Source: an uncultured Oscillospiraceae bacterium (GTDB lineage Bacteria; Bacillota; Clostridia; Oscillospirales; Oscillospiraceae). Taken from it: DNA of 38,738 nucleotides. A model generated the notes under the pieces. The model made no database searches. It was not told the origin of the DNA and saw nothing but the letters and a program-made list of their open reading frames with translations. The position numbers were made by a program, and so were the translations under genes. The stretch covers positions 1 through 38,738 of the forward strand of contig CANQMW010000027.1 in the NCBI GenBank assembly GCA_947625045.1, in the 5' to 3' direction. Below are positions 1 to 7,379 of this stretch, one piece after another. Each line of letters opens with the position of its first letter. The first letter of the stretch is position 1.

Positions 1-1225
1 TGTTCATCACGTGCTCGCCGTTGGCATAGGCCCCGGCGGACTGGTAGCCCTTGGCGGCGGTGCGCTCGCCCAGGCACATGTTGTAGTTGAACTCCTCCCC
101 CGGCTGGAGCACTACGCCGTTCATGGCTTTGGCAGCAAGCGTTATATTGTTGATGCGGGCAGAGCTGGAGCCGGAGAGACTGGTGCTCTTCTCGCTGAGC
201 ACGTCCTGGAACAGCTGCCCATTGATATCCGAGGCCATGACCGCCGGGTCGTCGAAGATATAGGGGATGGTGACGGACGCGCCGGGCGCGGCCTCGTTCC
301 AGAGGCGGGCGGCCTCATCCTTATCGATGTGGATGCCCTGCACGCCCTCCCTCACGGTGCCGGCGGTCTCGTCATAGACCGCGTCCTCCGGGGCCCGGTA
401 TACCGCGTCGTAGAGGGCGTCCACCAGCTCCTGCACGTCCACGTCGGGGGCCTCGGCCCCCTCGGGCAACGCCGGTTCCACCGGCGTGACCATGATGGGC
501 GCGGCGTAGTCCTCGTTCACGAACGCCTGCCGCACGGCGGCGCACACCGCGTCCACATCCACCTGGGCCGTGCCGGTGTTCTTGATGAGCGTGACGGCGT
601 CCTCGCCGTAGCTGGCCTGGACGATGTCCAGCTTCTTGTCAACCTGCTCCGCCACCGGCTCCACCAGGGCCCGCAGGGCCTCCATGTCCGGTTCTATGGC
701 CGCCCGCTGGACCGCGATGTCCACAGGCTTGGATTCGCAGGCACGGTAGTCCATGAAATTGGAAAGGAGCGTCCCCTCCCGGCCGTATTCATAGGCAAGC
801 TTTGCAAAATCCGCGCCGTCCTCCGCCTTCAGGCCCAGCTGCTGGGCCGTAACGGTGAGGCTGTCCCCGGTGGGGAAGTTCACGGTGACAGCGGCGTTAT
901 CGTACCGCCCGGCGGGGTCGCCCAAAGCGGCGGCCGCCTCCTGGACCGTCATGCCCCCCACGTTCACGCCGTTCACAGACACATTGGGGTAGATGGTGTC
1001 CAGCTCCGCCACTTGGTTTGCGTAGGTGAAGCCCACGGCAAGGCCGATGACCCCCGCCAGGAGCACCACCGCCAAAATGACCAGCGCCCACATCCCGCCG
1101 CTGTGCCGCTTTCTGCGCCGGGGGGCGGGCCGGGGCCTTGCCGCGGTGCGCTGGCCGGTCACGCCCGCCCGGGCGCTCTCCTGCCGGACCAACTCTTCAA
1201 AGCTCGTGTCATTCCTGTCCGCCAT
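1..1225 (-). CDS. VanW-family membrane-anchored protein, 3' end cut by window
   Basis: Reading the minus strand from the ATG at 1225 gives an uninterrupted frame of 408 codons that runs off the window start, so the C-terminus is missing. The start has a strong AGGAGG site about 8 nt upstream (TAAGGAGGGGCTTTG). A basic proline/arginine-rich cytoplasmic tail (residues 1-44) is followed by one membrane helix (about 45-67). The extracellular part starts with repeats of the type seen in putative peptidoglycan-binding PF12229 domains (NVSVNGVNVGGMT, then a second unit). Near the cut comes the VanW/YoaR signature (SSSARINNITLAAKAMNG, then LQPGEEFNYN). VanW-family proteins sit with envelope functions, but their biochemical role is unknown; the name comes from a vancomycin-resistance cluster and does not imply resistance here. 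It lies 52 nt downstream of hemW on the same strand, so co-transcription is likely. Confidence 0.85.
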   Translation of the reverse strand, partial: MADRNDTSFEELVRQESARAGVTGQRTAARPRPAPRRRKRHSGGMWALVILAVVLLAGVIGLAVGFTYANQVAELDTIYPNVSVNGVNVGGMTVQEAAAALGDPAGRYDNAAVTVNFPTGDSLTVTAQQLGLKAEDGADFAKLAYEYGREGTLLSNFMDYRACESKPVDIAVQRAAIEPDMEALRALVEPVAEQVDKKLDIVQASYGEDAVTLIKNTGTAQVDVDAVCAAVRQAFVNEDYAAPIMVTPVEPALPEGAEAPDVDVQELVDALYDAVYRAPEDAVYDETAGTVREGVQGIHIDKDEAARLWNEAAPGASVTIPYIFDDPAVMASDINGQLFQDVLSEKSTSLSGSSSARINNITLAAKAMNGVVLQPGEEFNYNMCLGERTAAKGYQSAGAYANGEHVMN

Positions 1226-1277
1226 GGTCAAAGCCCCTCCTTATCTCCGTGATAGACGATGCTTTCTCTTATACGCT

Positions 1278-2515
1278 TTATATGCGCAGGTCCTGGGCCG
1301 TGGTGCCGGTGAGCTCCCCTACCGACTCCTCCAGCGTCTCCCCGATCCAGGGGTTGCCGCTGATGCGGTGCTGGGCCTGGGCCTCCCACAGGGAGCCTAT
1401 GAGGATATTGGAGAGCAAAAATCCCTGGGGGGTGAAGCACCAGCGGCCGTTGAATTTCTTCGTCCAGCCGTCCTTTTCGTATTCCAGCAGCAACGCCTCG
1501 ATGGGGGCAAAGTCGCTGCGGTAGACTTTCTTGTATTCCTCCTCAGATATGCCCCGGCTACGGCGCATGCCCAGCATGAGGTATTCTGAGGCCCGGTCCA
1601 GCTCGTCCAGCTTCTCATACTCGTCCAGGATGTTCCCGTCCTGGGTGACGCCCCTGATGTAGCCGTCCAGGTCCCGGACGAAGCTGTAGCGGGTATTGCC
1701 GATGCAGGAATGGGCCCCAGGGCCGAAGCCCAGGTAGTCGTCCATGTCCCAGTATTTCATGTTGTGCCGGGAGGCCTTGCCCCGGCGGGCGAAGTTGGAG
1801 ACCTCGTACTGCTGGTAGCCGTAGTGGTTCAAGGTCTCCACGGTGTAGAGGTACATATCCGCCTGGTCGTCGTCGGAGGGGATGACGGGGCTGTCCTTGT
1901 AGTCCCGGTACATAGGCGTGCCCTCCTCCAGCTTCAGACCGTAGCAGGAGAGGTGGTCCGGCTCCAGGTCCAGCACCCGGGCCAATGTCTCCGCCCAGTC
2001 CCCCTTTGTCTGGTTGGGCAGGCCGTAGATGAGGTCCATGCTCAGGTTATCGTACCCCGCGGCGCGGATGTTCTCCACCGACTTTTTCACCTGGGTGAAG
2101 TTGTGCCGCCGGCCTATTATTTTCAGCAGATCGTCGCTGGCGGACTGTACCCCCAGGGAGATGCGGTTCACGCCCTCCTTGCGCATGACGTCCAGGTCGC
2201 GGCGCTTCACGCTGTCCGGGTTGCACTCCACGGTGACCTCGGCGGTCTTTAATACCTTCGCCTCCCGCTTCAGGGCGTTGAAGATGGCGGCGATGCGCTT
2301 GCCGCCGAAGTAGCTGGGGGTGCCGCCGCCGAAGTAGATGGTGTCCACATAGTAGGGCGCCATAGTGCTGGCGGCCTCGTGGATGTGCTTTACGAGGGCA
2401 TCCTGGTACTTTCCCATGAGCTTGTCGCAGCCGGCCAGGGAATAGAAGTCGCAGTAGCCGCACTTGGAGGCGCAGAAGGGTATGTGGATGTAAACGCCCA
2501 GGTGTCTGTCTTCCA
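1278..2515 (-). CDS. hemW: HemW-like radical SAM protein (coproporphyrinogen III oxidase-like)
   Basis: The product is about 412 aa. Near the N-terminus is GVYIHIPFCASKCGYCDFYS, which carries the CX3CX2C motif that binds the radical SAM [4Fe-4S] cluster, followed by the FGGGTPS glycine-rich motif and the NPDS and SLGVQS motifs typical of the HemN/HemW family. The C-terminal half carries a HemN_C-like region (YLMLGMRRSRGI). HemW proteins are heme chaperones rather than true coproporphyrinogen oxidases; the family cannot be split with certainty by eye. A TTG at 2522 is also in frame, but the ATG at 2515 gives a normal N-terminus (MEDRHLGVYIHIPFC) and has a weak TAGG site 8 nt upstream, so I chose it. 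The VanW-family gene follows at 52 nt, and a palindromic repeat separates it from the AAA+ gene upstream. Confidence 0.9.
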
Positions 2516-2544
2516 TAATCAAAAACCTATAACCCGCTTATTCG

Positions 2545-2654
2545 GCCCCCTCTGACGAGGGGGCTGTCGGCGGAGCCGACTGGGGGAGAGATTTTAAATT
2601 CTCTCCCGACCTCTCGCCCTCCCGGGCGAGCCACCTCCCTCGTCAGAGGGAGGC
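2545..2654. repeat. Multi-hairpin palindromic repeat element (MITE/REP-like)
   Basis: About 110 bp made almost entirely of inverted repeats. Hairpins: GCCCCCTC-TGAC-GAGGGGGC (2545-2564), GTCGGC-GGA-GCCGAC (2566-2580), GGGAGAG-N10-CTCTCCC (2584-2607), CTCGCCC-N4-GGGCGAG (2613-2630), CCTCCCTC-GTCA-GAGGGAGG (2634-2653). The outer ends are inverted copies of each other (CCTCTGACGAGGG against CCCTCGTCAGAGG). It separates the AAA+ gene from hemW and overlaps the last codons of the AAA+ gene. From memory, short repeats with CCTCCCTCTGACGAGGGAGG-type ends are common in gut Ruminococcaceae genomes. Only one copy is in this window. Confidence 0.75.
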
Positions 2655-4100
2655 TTTATCTTCCTCTTGCTCCGGCTCTTCCAAAAAGTCTTCCTTTGTA
2701 AACCGCACCAGGTCCTCCTTGGTGGGGGCTTCCATGGCCGCCACCCGGTTGGCCTGGCGGACCACCATGTCCTCAAAGCGGTTGCGCACGTCCCGGCCGT
2801 TGCCGAAGTTTTCGTCCCGGCCCTCATAGAGGGCGTTGAAGAACTCCTTGGCGTATTCCTCCGCCTCCTCATCCAGCTCATAGCCGTTCTTTTTGCACTG
2901 GAGATGGAAGATGGCGTTCAGTTCCTCGCCGTTGTAGTCGTCGAAGAAGATGTACTTGTTGAACCGGCTCTCCAGACCCGGGTTGGAGTCCAAAAACTTC
3001 TCCATGGGCCCGGTATAGCCCGCCACGATGACCACCAGCTCCTCCCGGTGGTCCTCCATGGCCTTCAATATGGTCTCGATGGCCTCCCGGCCGAAGTCGT
3101 TCTCCCCGCCGCTGGACAGGGAATAGGCCTCGTCGATGAAGAGCACCCCGCCCAACGCGGAGGATATGACCTCCTGGGTCTTGATGGCCGTCTGGCCCAC
3201 ATAGCCCGCTACCAGGCCGGACCGGTCCACCTCGATGAGCTGGCCCTTCTGCAGGGCCCCGATGGCGGCGTAGAGCCCGCCCACCAGCCGGGCCACGGTG
3301 GTCTTGCCGGTGCCGGGGTTGCCCATGAACACCATGTGCAGGCTCAATGGCGGCACGGGCAGGTCCGCATCCTTGCGCAGCTGACGGACCTTCACCAGGT
3401 TCATCATGCTCTTGATGTCTTTCTTCACCTGTTCCAATCCCACCAAGGCGTCCAGCTCCGCCATGAGCTCGTCCAGGTCCGGCTTCTCCGCCGGCTGTTC
3501 CCCGGCGGTCTTGTCGCCGTTCTGGCCCTGGGCGGGGCCGGTCTGGCCTGCCGCCTGGGGCGGGTTCTTATCCAAAAACGAGGGCTGGGCGCTGGTGACG
3601 AAGTCCGCCGCCCGCAGGCCGGGCTTGCCCTTCTTGACCCCCGCGCCGTCGCACAGAGCGGAGAGCTTGTCCGCGCACTCGGTGATATACTCCGCCTCGG
3701 CGTAGGTCACGTCGTCGTCCACGGCGGCGAGACACAGGAGGATGTTGGTCAGCATGCGGATGAACAGCCGGGAGAGGTCCGTGCCCTCCCTGGCGTCCCG
3801 CTCGGTGAGCTGCCAGTAGAAAAGCGGCGGCAAAAACTGCCCGCTCTTGCCCACTTCGGTGGTGAGGGCCCACAGAAGCCACGTGGGCTGGGGCCGGCCC
3901 CTGGAATAGAGGGCGTTCACCGCCTGGGCGTGGTCCTCCGTGAGGCAGGCGCTGCGGGCAAATAGCTGCAGCGCGCAGTTTACGCAGAACTCATCCATCT
4001 GCTCCGCCAGGCCCCGGCCGGCAGCCCGGTAAAAGGCCTCCGTATTGGCGACGTATGTTTTATGAAGCTCCTCCGGGGAGCGCTTCCACTGGGTAGGCAC
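2643..4100 (-). CDS. AAA+ ATPase of the CbbX/SpoVK type
   Basis: About 485 aa. The N-terminal 200 residues are helical, resemble nothing I recognise, and end in a Gln/Pro-rich linker. The C-terminal part is a single AAA+ module: Walker A GNPGTGKTTVAR, Walker B GGVLFIDEAYSL, a sensor-like VIVAGYTGPM segment, and the arginine-finger region NPGLESRFN. This order and the DLDELMAELDALVGLEQVKK lead-in match the CbbX/stage V sporulation protein K family, whose members remodel protein partners; the target here is unknown. A TTG at 4145 extends the frame by 15 codons but lacks a ribosome site; the GTG at 4100 has GAGAGGAAG about 6-10 nt upstream and is preferred. The last residues (KASL and the stop) are encoded by the end of the palindromic repeat, so the original C-terminus has probably been replaced. 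Confidence 0.85.
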   Translation of the reverse strand: MPTQWKRSPEELHKTYVANTEAFYRAAGRGLAEQMDEFCVNCALQLFARSACLTEDHAQAVNALYSRGRPQPTWLLWALTTEVGKSGQFLPPLFYWQLTERDAREGTDLSRLFIRMLTNILLCLAAVDDDVTYAEAEYITECADKLSALCDGAGVKKGKPGLRAADFVTSAQPSFLDKNPPQAAGQTGPAQGQNGDKTAGEQPAEKPDLDELMAELDALVGLEQVKKDIKSMMNLVKVRQLRKDADLPVPPLSLHMVFMGNPGTGKTTVARLVGGLYAAIGALQKGQLIEVDRSGLVAGYVGQTAIKTQEVISSALGGVLFIDEAYSLSSGGENDFGREAIETILKAMEDHREELVVIVAGYTGPMEKFLDSNPGLESRFNKYIFFDDYNGEELNAIFHLQCKKNGYELDEEAEEYAKEFFNALYEGRDENFGNGRDVRNRFEDMVVRQANRVAAMEAPTKEDLVRFTKEDFLEEPEQEEDKASL

Positions 4101-4234
4101 GGTATGCTTCCTCTCTTCCCTGCGGCAGAATGGCCGCCGTTCCAACGGTATAGGACCGTTAGTTTATATTATATTACAAAAATTACAAAAAACAAGTGCT
4201 ATCGCGCAAATCCCGCAGGAAAATGAATGTATTA

Positions 4235-4260
4235 AGGGCGGCTCTCGTAAGAGCCACCCT
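4235..4260 (-). terminator. Hairpin downstream of the three-peptide operon
   Basis: On the minus strand AGGGTGGCTCT-TACG-AGAGCCGCCCT forms an 11-bp stem with one G-U pair, starting about 28 nt after the stop at 4288. The following bases (TAATAC) are not a good U-run, so this may be a weak terminator or an RNA-stabilising stem. Confidence 0.45.
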
Positions 4261-4287
4261 GTGCATGCAACAATTACAATTACGCAT

Positions 4288-4437
4288 TTAACCTTTTAAC
4301 GCCTTTCCGCCACCTGCCGCGCCTATGCTCATCATAAGCAATATAGCGTCGTCAATGGGACCCGGTACAAGGTCCACAGGAGAGACGATATAAGCCGCCA
4401 CTGCCAGAAAAGCGCAAAATTTAAGAAAACCCTTCAT
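4288..4437 (-). CDS. 49-aa DUF1232/YkvA-like membrane peptide
   Basis: The minus-strand frame from the ATG at 4437 encodes 49 aa with an excellent ribosome site (AAAGGAGTTTGTATC before ATG). The peptide has a hydrophobic N-terminal stretch (FCAFLAVAAYIV) followed by SPVDLVPGPIDDAILL, which matches the core of the DUF1232 (YkvA) family: S-P-x-D-L-x-P followed by a D-D pair. The family's domain is only about 40 residues, so this is a minimal, near-complete member. Its function is unknown. It is the third gene of a compact set of tiny genes; the 21-aa peptide just upstream is an obvious relative of its first 20 residues. Confidence 0.75.
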   Translation of the reverse strand: MKGFLKFCAFLAVAAYIVSPVDLVPGPIDDAILLMMSIGAAGGGKALKG

Positions 4438-4467
4438 GATACAAACTCCTTTCATTAGTTAAAACGT

Positions 4468-4533
4468 TTATACCGGGGAGAGAATGTAGACCACAACCGC
4501 AAGAAAAATTATGCCTTTAACAATATCATTCAT
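4468..4533 (-). CDS. 21-aa hydrophobic peptide, truncated paralogue of the next gene
   Basis: The ATG at 4533 is preceded by TTAGGAGGGATATCTC, a strong ribosome site, and the frame encodes MNDIVKGIIFLAVVVYILSP plus one Val before TAA. It aligns with the start of the 49-aa DUF1232 peptide (hydrophobic helix then Y-I-x-S-P-V) but ends exactly where that protein continues with DLVP. Its start overlaps the stop of the 47-aa gene (ATGA), implying coupled translation. It is either a real single-helix peptide or the remnant of a tandem duplication. The good ribosome site and coupling favour translation. Confidence 0.55.
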   Translation of the reverse strand: MNDIVKGIIFLAVVVYILSPV

Positions 4534-4673
4534 GAGATATCCCTCCTAACCATGTTGAATTGCTGTTTCTTTTTCTTCAGCTTCACTTTCACGCCGAGAC
4601 GTTTGGCATAGGCCGGGTCCCGTTCAGCGTCCTCCATGACGCGGATGGCAAGTATCCGCTGCCTTACAGTCAT
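4530..4673 (-). CDS. Small basic protein, 47 aa, unknown function
   Basis: The minus-strand frame from the ATG at 4673 encodes 47 aa and has a very strong ribosome site (AAAAAGGAGGTGAAGCAAT before ATG). It starts MTVRQRILAIRVMEDAERDP, continues AYAKRLGV, and then has a lysine-rich stretch (KVKLKKKKQQ). I recall similar short proteins beginning with a T-x-x-Q-x-x-LAIR-type helix and an AYAKxLG segment in other Clostridia, without a known function. It is the first gene of a three-gene set and overlaps the 21-aa gene by four bases. Confidence 0.7.
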   Translation of the reverse strand: MTVRQRILAIRVMEDAERDPAYAKRLGVKVKLKKKKQQFNMVRRDIS

Positions 4674-4754
4674 ATTGCTTCACCTCCTTTTTCCGGCGGG
4701 TTCCGCCTTTGTGACTATATCTTACCGCCGGGCGCTTTCGGAAAAAAGGGACGC

Positions 4755-4787
4755 TTCTGCGGGATAGGCCGCCCTATTTCCGCAGAA
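4755..4787 (-). other. Imperfect inverted repeat upstream of the tiny-gene operon
   Basis: TTCTGCGGGATAGG (4755-4768) pairs with CCTATTTCCGCAGAA (4773-4787) around a four-base loop, with mismatches in the middle. It lies about 80-115 nt upstream of the 47-aa gene and could be a leader hairpin or an operator for the adjacent XRE regulator; no direct evidence selects between them. Confidence 0.4.
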
Positions 4788-4802
4788 AGTGGGAAATAGC
4801 AA

Positions 4803-4830
4803 AACGCACCGCTCGAAAAAGCGGTGCGTT
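4803..4830 (-). terminator. Rho-independent terminator of the 171-aa XRE gene
   Basis: AACGCACCGCT (4803-4813) and AGCGGTGCGTT (4820-4830) form a perfect 11-bp stem. On the minus strand the stem runs into TTTT. It sits 15 nt after the stop of the gene at 4845. Confidence 0.8.
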
Positions 4831-4844
4831 CGTACATGTTCAAT

Positions 4845-5360
4845 TTATTGGTTCGCGTTTTTGTATGCCTCGTAGGCCTCCCGGTCAATGTGGCCATTCG
4901 CCAGCATCTGTTCCGACCAGGCCTGAAGGCTGTCTACCGCCATGGAGATATGGGCCAGTTCCTCCTGGATATGGAAGAACTCCTCCACCTCGTTCTTCTC
5001 AATGCGCCCATCGGCGGCGAGCTCTATGATCCTGTCCTTCTTCCGCTCCACCGCGTTCAGGGACGCCAGCACCTCCAAAACGATCTCGCTCAGGGCGCGG
5101 CCATAGCGCACTTCAGGAACATATTTCCGACCAATGTCACACTGGTAGGTGCAGTAGTAATTGCACAGCCTGGGCTCATTGTACTTCTCGGCCATGCAGA
5201 TGACCTCGTCGGGGCGGGGTACCTCCCCGCCGTCTATCCGCTCGATACGGTCTGAGCTTATCCACCCCAGTATCTCGCTGGCCTTCTCCCGTGAGAGCTT
5301 TAGCTTTTCCCGTGTGATATGGTAGATGTTTTTATCTTCCTTTATCGATACGCGGCCCAT
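4845..5360 (-). CDS. XRE-type helix-turn-helix protein, 171 aa
   Basis: The ATG at 5360 has GACAGGAGGGG upstream. Residues about 12-60 form an XRE/Cro-like helix-turn-helix (NIYHITREKLKLSREKASEI, later PRPDEVICMAEKYNEP). A cysteine-containing segment (CNYYCTYQC) follows and then a long helical C-terminal half that is probably a coiled-coil dimerisation region. Proteins of this build occur in clostridial accessory regions; the target is unknown. It lies upstream of, and on the same strand as, the three-peptide operon, but a terminator separates them, so any control would be in trans. Confidence 0.8.
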   Translation of the reverse strand: MGRVSIKEDKNIYHITREKLKLSREKASEILGWISSDRIERIDGGEVPRPDEVICMAEKYNEPRLCNYYCTYQCDIGRKYVPEVRYGRALSEIVLEVLASLNAVERKKDRIIELAADGRIEKNEVEEFFHIQEELAHISMAVDSLQAWSEQMLANGHIDREAYEAYKNANQ

Positions 5361-5437
5361 GGCTTTCCCCTCCTGTCAAAACATCCCTTTTGGTTCAGTA
5401 TACCATATGAGTTATTTCGACGCAACCGGGGCCGGGG

Positions 5438-5908
5438 TCACTGGAACACCACGCCCGGGGAGATGGTCAGGTCGCAAGGGATTTGGAGTATCATCCAATC
5501 GCCCTCTTCCGCGATGATGTAGGCTTCATAGTCTTCATCACTGGATATGTAATCGTACAGCTTGGAAGGGGTATCATCCACCGTTTGATCCGCAGTAAAC
5601 AACCCTATTTTTCCGCTGTCTTGGGCCTGTTCACTTTTCGTGAGAATATACTTTCCGGCGGGTATATCCTCGCCGAACACGTATGTCCCGGCCCGGAGCA
5701 ATGCAGTCTTTTCGATATGGCGGGCCACTATCTCGCTCTGCACCTGATCCAGCAGAGCCACCAGCGTATCGTCGTCATACCCGCTCAGATCGATGATCTC
5801 CTCCACCGGTGCGGCTTCCGGCTCCGCCGTTTCGCCCTCCGCCGGCGCGGCGGCGACAGCCGTCCCCATCAGGCAAAGGCTCAGCAAAATGATCCATACT
5901 TTTTTCAT
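5438..5908 (-). CDS. Secreted protein, 156 aa, unknown function
   Basis: Two in-frame ATGs lie at 5914 and 5908; the second is correctly spaced (7 nt) from ACGGAGGC, so I use it. A signal peptide (MKKVWIILLSLCLMGTAVAA) is followed by an acidic Glu/Pro/Ala linker, a helix (LSGYDDDTLVALLDQVQSEI) and a beta-rich end with RAGTYVFGEDIPAGKYIL. The 'G-x-D-I-P-A-G-x-Y' motif recurs in many secreted or lipoprotein-like Firmicute proteins without an assigned role. It is divergent from the small XRE gene at 6077. Confidence 0.75.
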   Translation of the reverse strand: MKKVWIILLSLCLMGTAVAAAPAEGETAEPEAAPVEEIIDLSGYDDDTLVALLDQVQSEIVARHIEKTALLRAGTYVFGEDIPAGKYILTKSEQAQDSGKIGLFTADQTVDDTPSKLYDYISSDEDYEAYIIAEEGDWMILQIPCDLTISPGVVFQ

Positions 5909-6076
5909 GGTCATGCCTCCGTTTCTCTTTTTGATACCTTCATCTTAGCCCCGCCGCCCGCAAAGTTGTCTACCATCGGTGACAATTTCGCAGGCGGCTG
6001 TTTCTATCATGGAGGCAGTAAATTCGCGTAAAAAACACGGGCTGTTGTAAAGGCACATTTGAAAGGAGAAAAGAAT

Positions 6077-6319
6077 ATGCTTTACAACAGTAAGATAACA
6101 GGCCAAATCATAGGTATCCTGAGAACGCGGCGGGGCATGTCTCAAGAGGTATTGTCCGGCCTGGCCGGCATCTCCCGCAGCCACTTGGCCATGATCGAAA
6201 ACGGCCGCAAGAAAGCCAATGTGGAGACGCTCTGGCGCATTGCCGCCGCACTGGATATGCCCCTGAGCGACCTCATCCGCATGGTCGAGGAGGAGACGAC
6301 CGCCACAGCACGAAAATAA
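6077..6319 (+). CDS. Small XRE-family regulator, 80 aa
   Basis: The ATG at 6077 has AAAGGAGAA 7 nt upstream; a TTG at 6059 in the same frame overlaps no ribosome site. Almost the whole protein is an XRE/HTH_3 domain: ILRTRRGMSQEVLSGLAG, ISRSHLAMIENGRKKANVET and LWRIAAALDMPLSDLI. There is no C-terminal sensing domain. It is transcribed away from the secreted-protein gene at 5438, which is a plausible target because the two share an intergenic region. A strong hairpin terminator follows its stop codon directly. Confidence 0.85.
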   Translation: MLYNSKITGQIIGILRTRRGMSQEVLSGLAGISRSHLAMIENGRKKANVETLWRIAAALDMPLSDLIRMVEEETTATARK

Positions 6320-6351
6320 GGGATGCGCCCAGGCGCATCCCTTTTCCCTTT
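6318..6351 (+). terminator. Bidirectional terminator between convergent genes
   Basis: GGGATGCGCC (6320-6329) and GGCGCATCCC (6332-6341) form a 10-bp stem followed by TTTTCCCTTT on the plus strand. On the minus strand the stem is followed by TTATTTT, so it can also end the gene at 6360. Confidence 0.85.
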
Positions 6352-6359
6352 GTTTCAAC

Positions 6360-7148
6360 TCACCCCGCGACAGACGCCAGCGTCACCGCCGAGGTGATAG
6401 GCACGTAGACCGCCGCGGCGTCACGGGCCATGGCCAGCAGGCCCTCCCGGGAGGCGGTATAGGCGCCGCTGTCCCAGCGGTACACGCCCTTGGCCTCATA
6501 GCCCGCGTCCTGGCCCTCCTGGTAGACCAGTGAGGCCTTATCGTAGCCCACGTTGTCGGCGGACACGCCGCCCACGGAATAGCTCTCCGTCACCACAAGG
6601 CCGCTGTACATGTCGAATTCCAGATACCGCTGGCATACACTCACCGGCGTCAGAACGCCGGAACCATTGTCGAAGCGCACTATCTCGTCCCAGGTGGACT
6701 CCATGGTGCCGTTGCTGCTGTCCACCCAGAAGCACCAGCCCGCCTCCGTTTTGCTCAGGCGGAAGGCCTCGAAAAAGCCCGCATTCACGTGCACGGAGGA
6801 AAAATAGCTGCCGTTGAAAGCGCCGGCGGCGCTGTCCAGAGCGCTGGACACGCAGTATACCTGCCCGCCGATGAGGTCGAAGATATGGGCCCCCATGGCC
6901 ACGGACGCGCCCTGGTCAAACAGCACCATCTCCGGCGTGCCGTCCAGGTCCAGGTCCATGAACGCCGCGCCGCCCATCCCGTCGGGCCACAGGGCCGCGA
7001 AGATGTCATAGTTGCTGTCCAGGAAGGCGATATAGCTGTCCGCCCAGCCGTCCACAGCCGGGGCCAGGGTCAGGGTATCGGGCACAGCGGAGCCCATGGC
7101 GGCCGCCAGGAAGACAACTGTCAGGACCAATGCCAGCACCCGTCTCAT
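6360..7148 (-). CDS. Secreted protein, 262 aa, unknown function
   Basis: Starts at the ATG at 7148 (MRRVLALVLTVVFLAAAMGS signal peptide) with a G-rich ribosome site (GGGTGGGGG) about 9 nt upstream; an in-frame GTG at 7163 is less likely because it sits on that site. The mature part has a calcium-loop-like or VCBS-like segment (AAFMDLDLDGTPEMVLF), a pattern common in secreted clostridial proteins with short FG-GAP-like modules, and ends in small hydrophobic residues. No catalytic motif was recognised. It has its own promoter and shares the terminator at 6318. Confidence 0.75.
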   Translation of the reverse strand: MRRVLALVLTVVFLAAAMGSAVPDTLTLAPAVDGWADSYIAFLDSNYDIFAALWPDGMGGAAFMDLDLDGTPEMVLFDQGASVAMGAHIFDLIGGQVYCVSSALDSAAGAFNGSYFSSVHVNAGFFEAFRLSKTEAGWCFWVDSSNGTMESTWDEIVRFDNGSGVLTPVSVCQRYLEFDMYSGLVVTESYSVGGVSADNVGYDKASLVYQEGQDAGYEAKGVYRWDSGAYTASREGLLAMARDAAAVYVPITSAVTLASVAG

Positions 7149-7202
7149 GCCATACACCCCCACCCATGCGATATTGTATATTATGTAAATCTCTCTGTTC
7201 GT

Positions 7203-7232
7203 ATTATACCGATAGTAATATATAAAAGTAAA
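7203..7232 (-). promoter_or_regulatory. Sigma-A-type promoter of the secreted protein gene at 6360
   Basis: On the minus strand TTTACT (7232-7227) and TATAAT (7208-7203) are separated by 18 nt; the -10 is a perfect match. The start codon lies 55 nt downstream. Confidence 0.55.
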
Positions 7233-7299
7233 GGGGAAGTTTAAAACTGTAATAAATTGTAAAATTTTTATGCAGGCCGCTCATCCCGCCCCGCGGGGC

Positions 7300-7328
7300 T
7301 TGACAAGAACCGGAAATCGTGGTAGATT
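7300..7328 (+). promoter_or_regulatory. Promoter of htpG
   Basis: TTGACA (7300-7305), 17 nt, TAGATT (7323-7328). The -10 overlaps the first bases of the CIRCE operator, the arrangement expected for direct repression by HrcA. Confidence 0.8.
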
Positions 7329-7353
7329 AGCACTCGGCAGAAAAGAGTGCTAA
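7327..7353 (+). promoter_or_regulatory. CIRCE operator (HrcA binding site)
   Basis: TTAGCACTC (7327-7335), nine bases, GAGTGCTAA (7345-7353): an exact match to the CIRCE consensus. CIRCE normally precedes groES-groEL and hrcA-dnaK operons. Here the only gene downstream is htpG, 27 nt after the operator. Confidence 0.95.
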
Positions 7354-7379
7354 ATCTTCACAAAAGGAAGCGACTATAC

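Noticed and set aside
11-1252. Plus-strand frame of 413 codons at the window start
   Set aside because: Antisense to the VanW-family gene, which has a strong ribosome site and membrane and VanW motifs.
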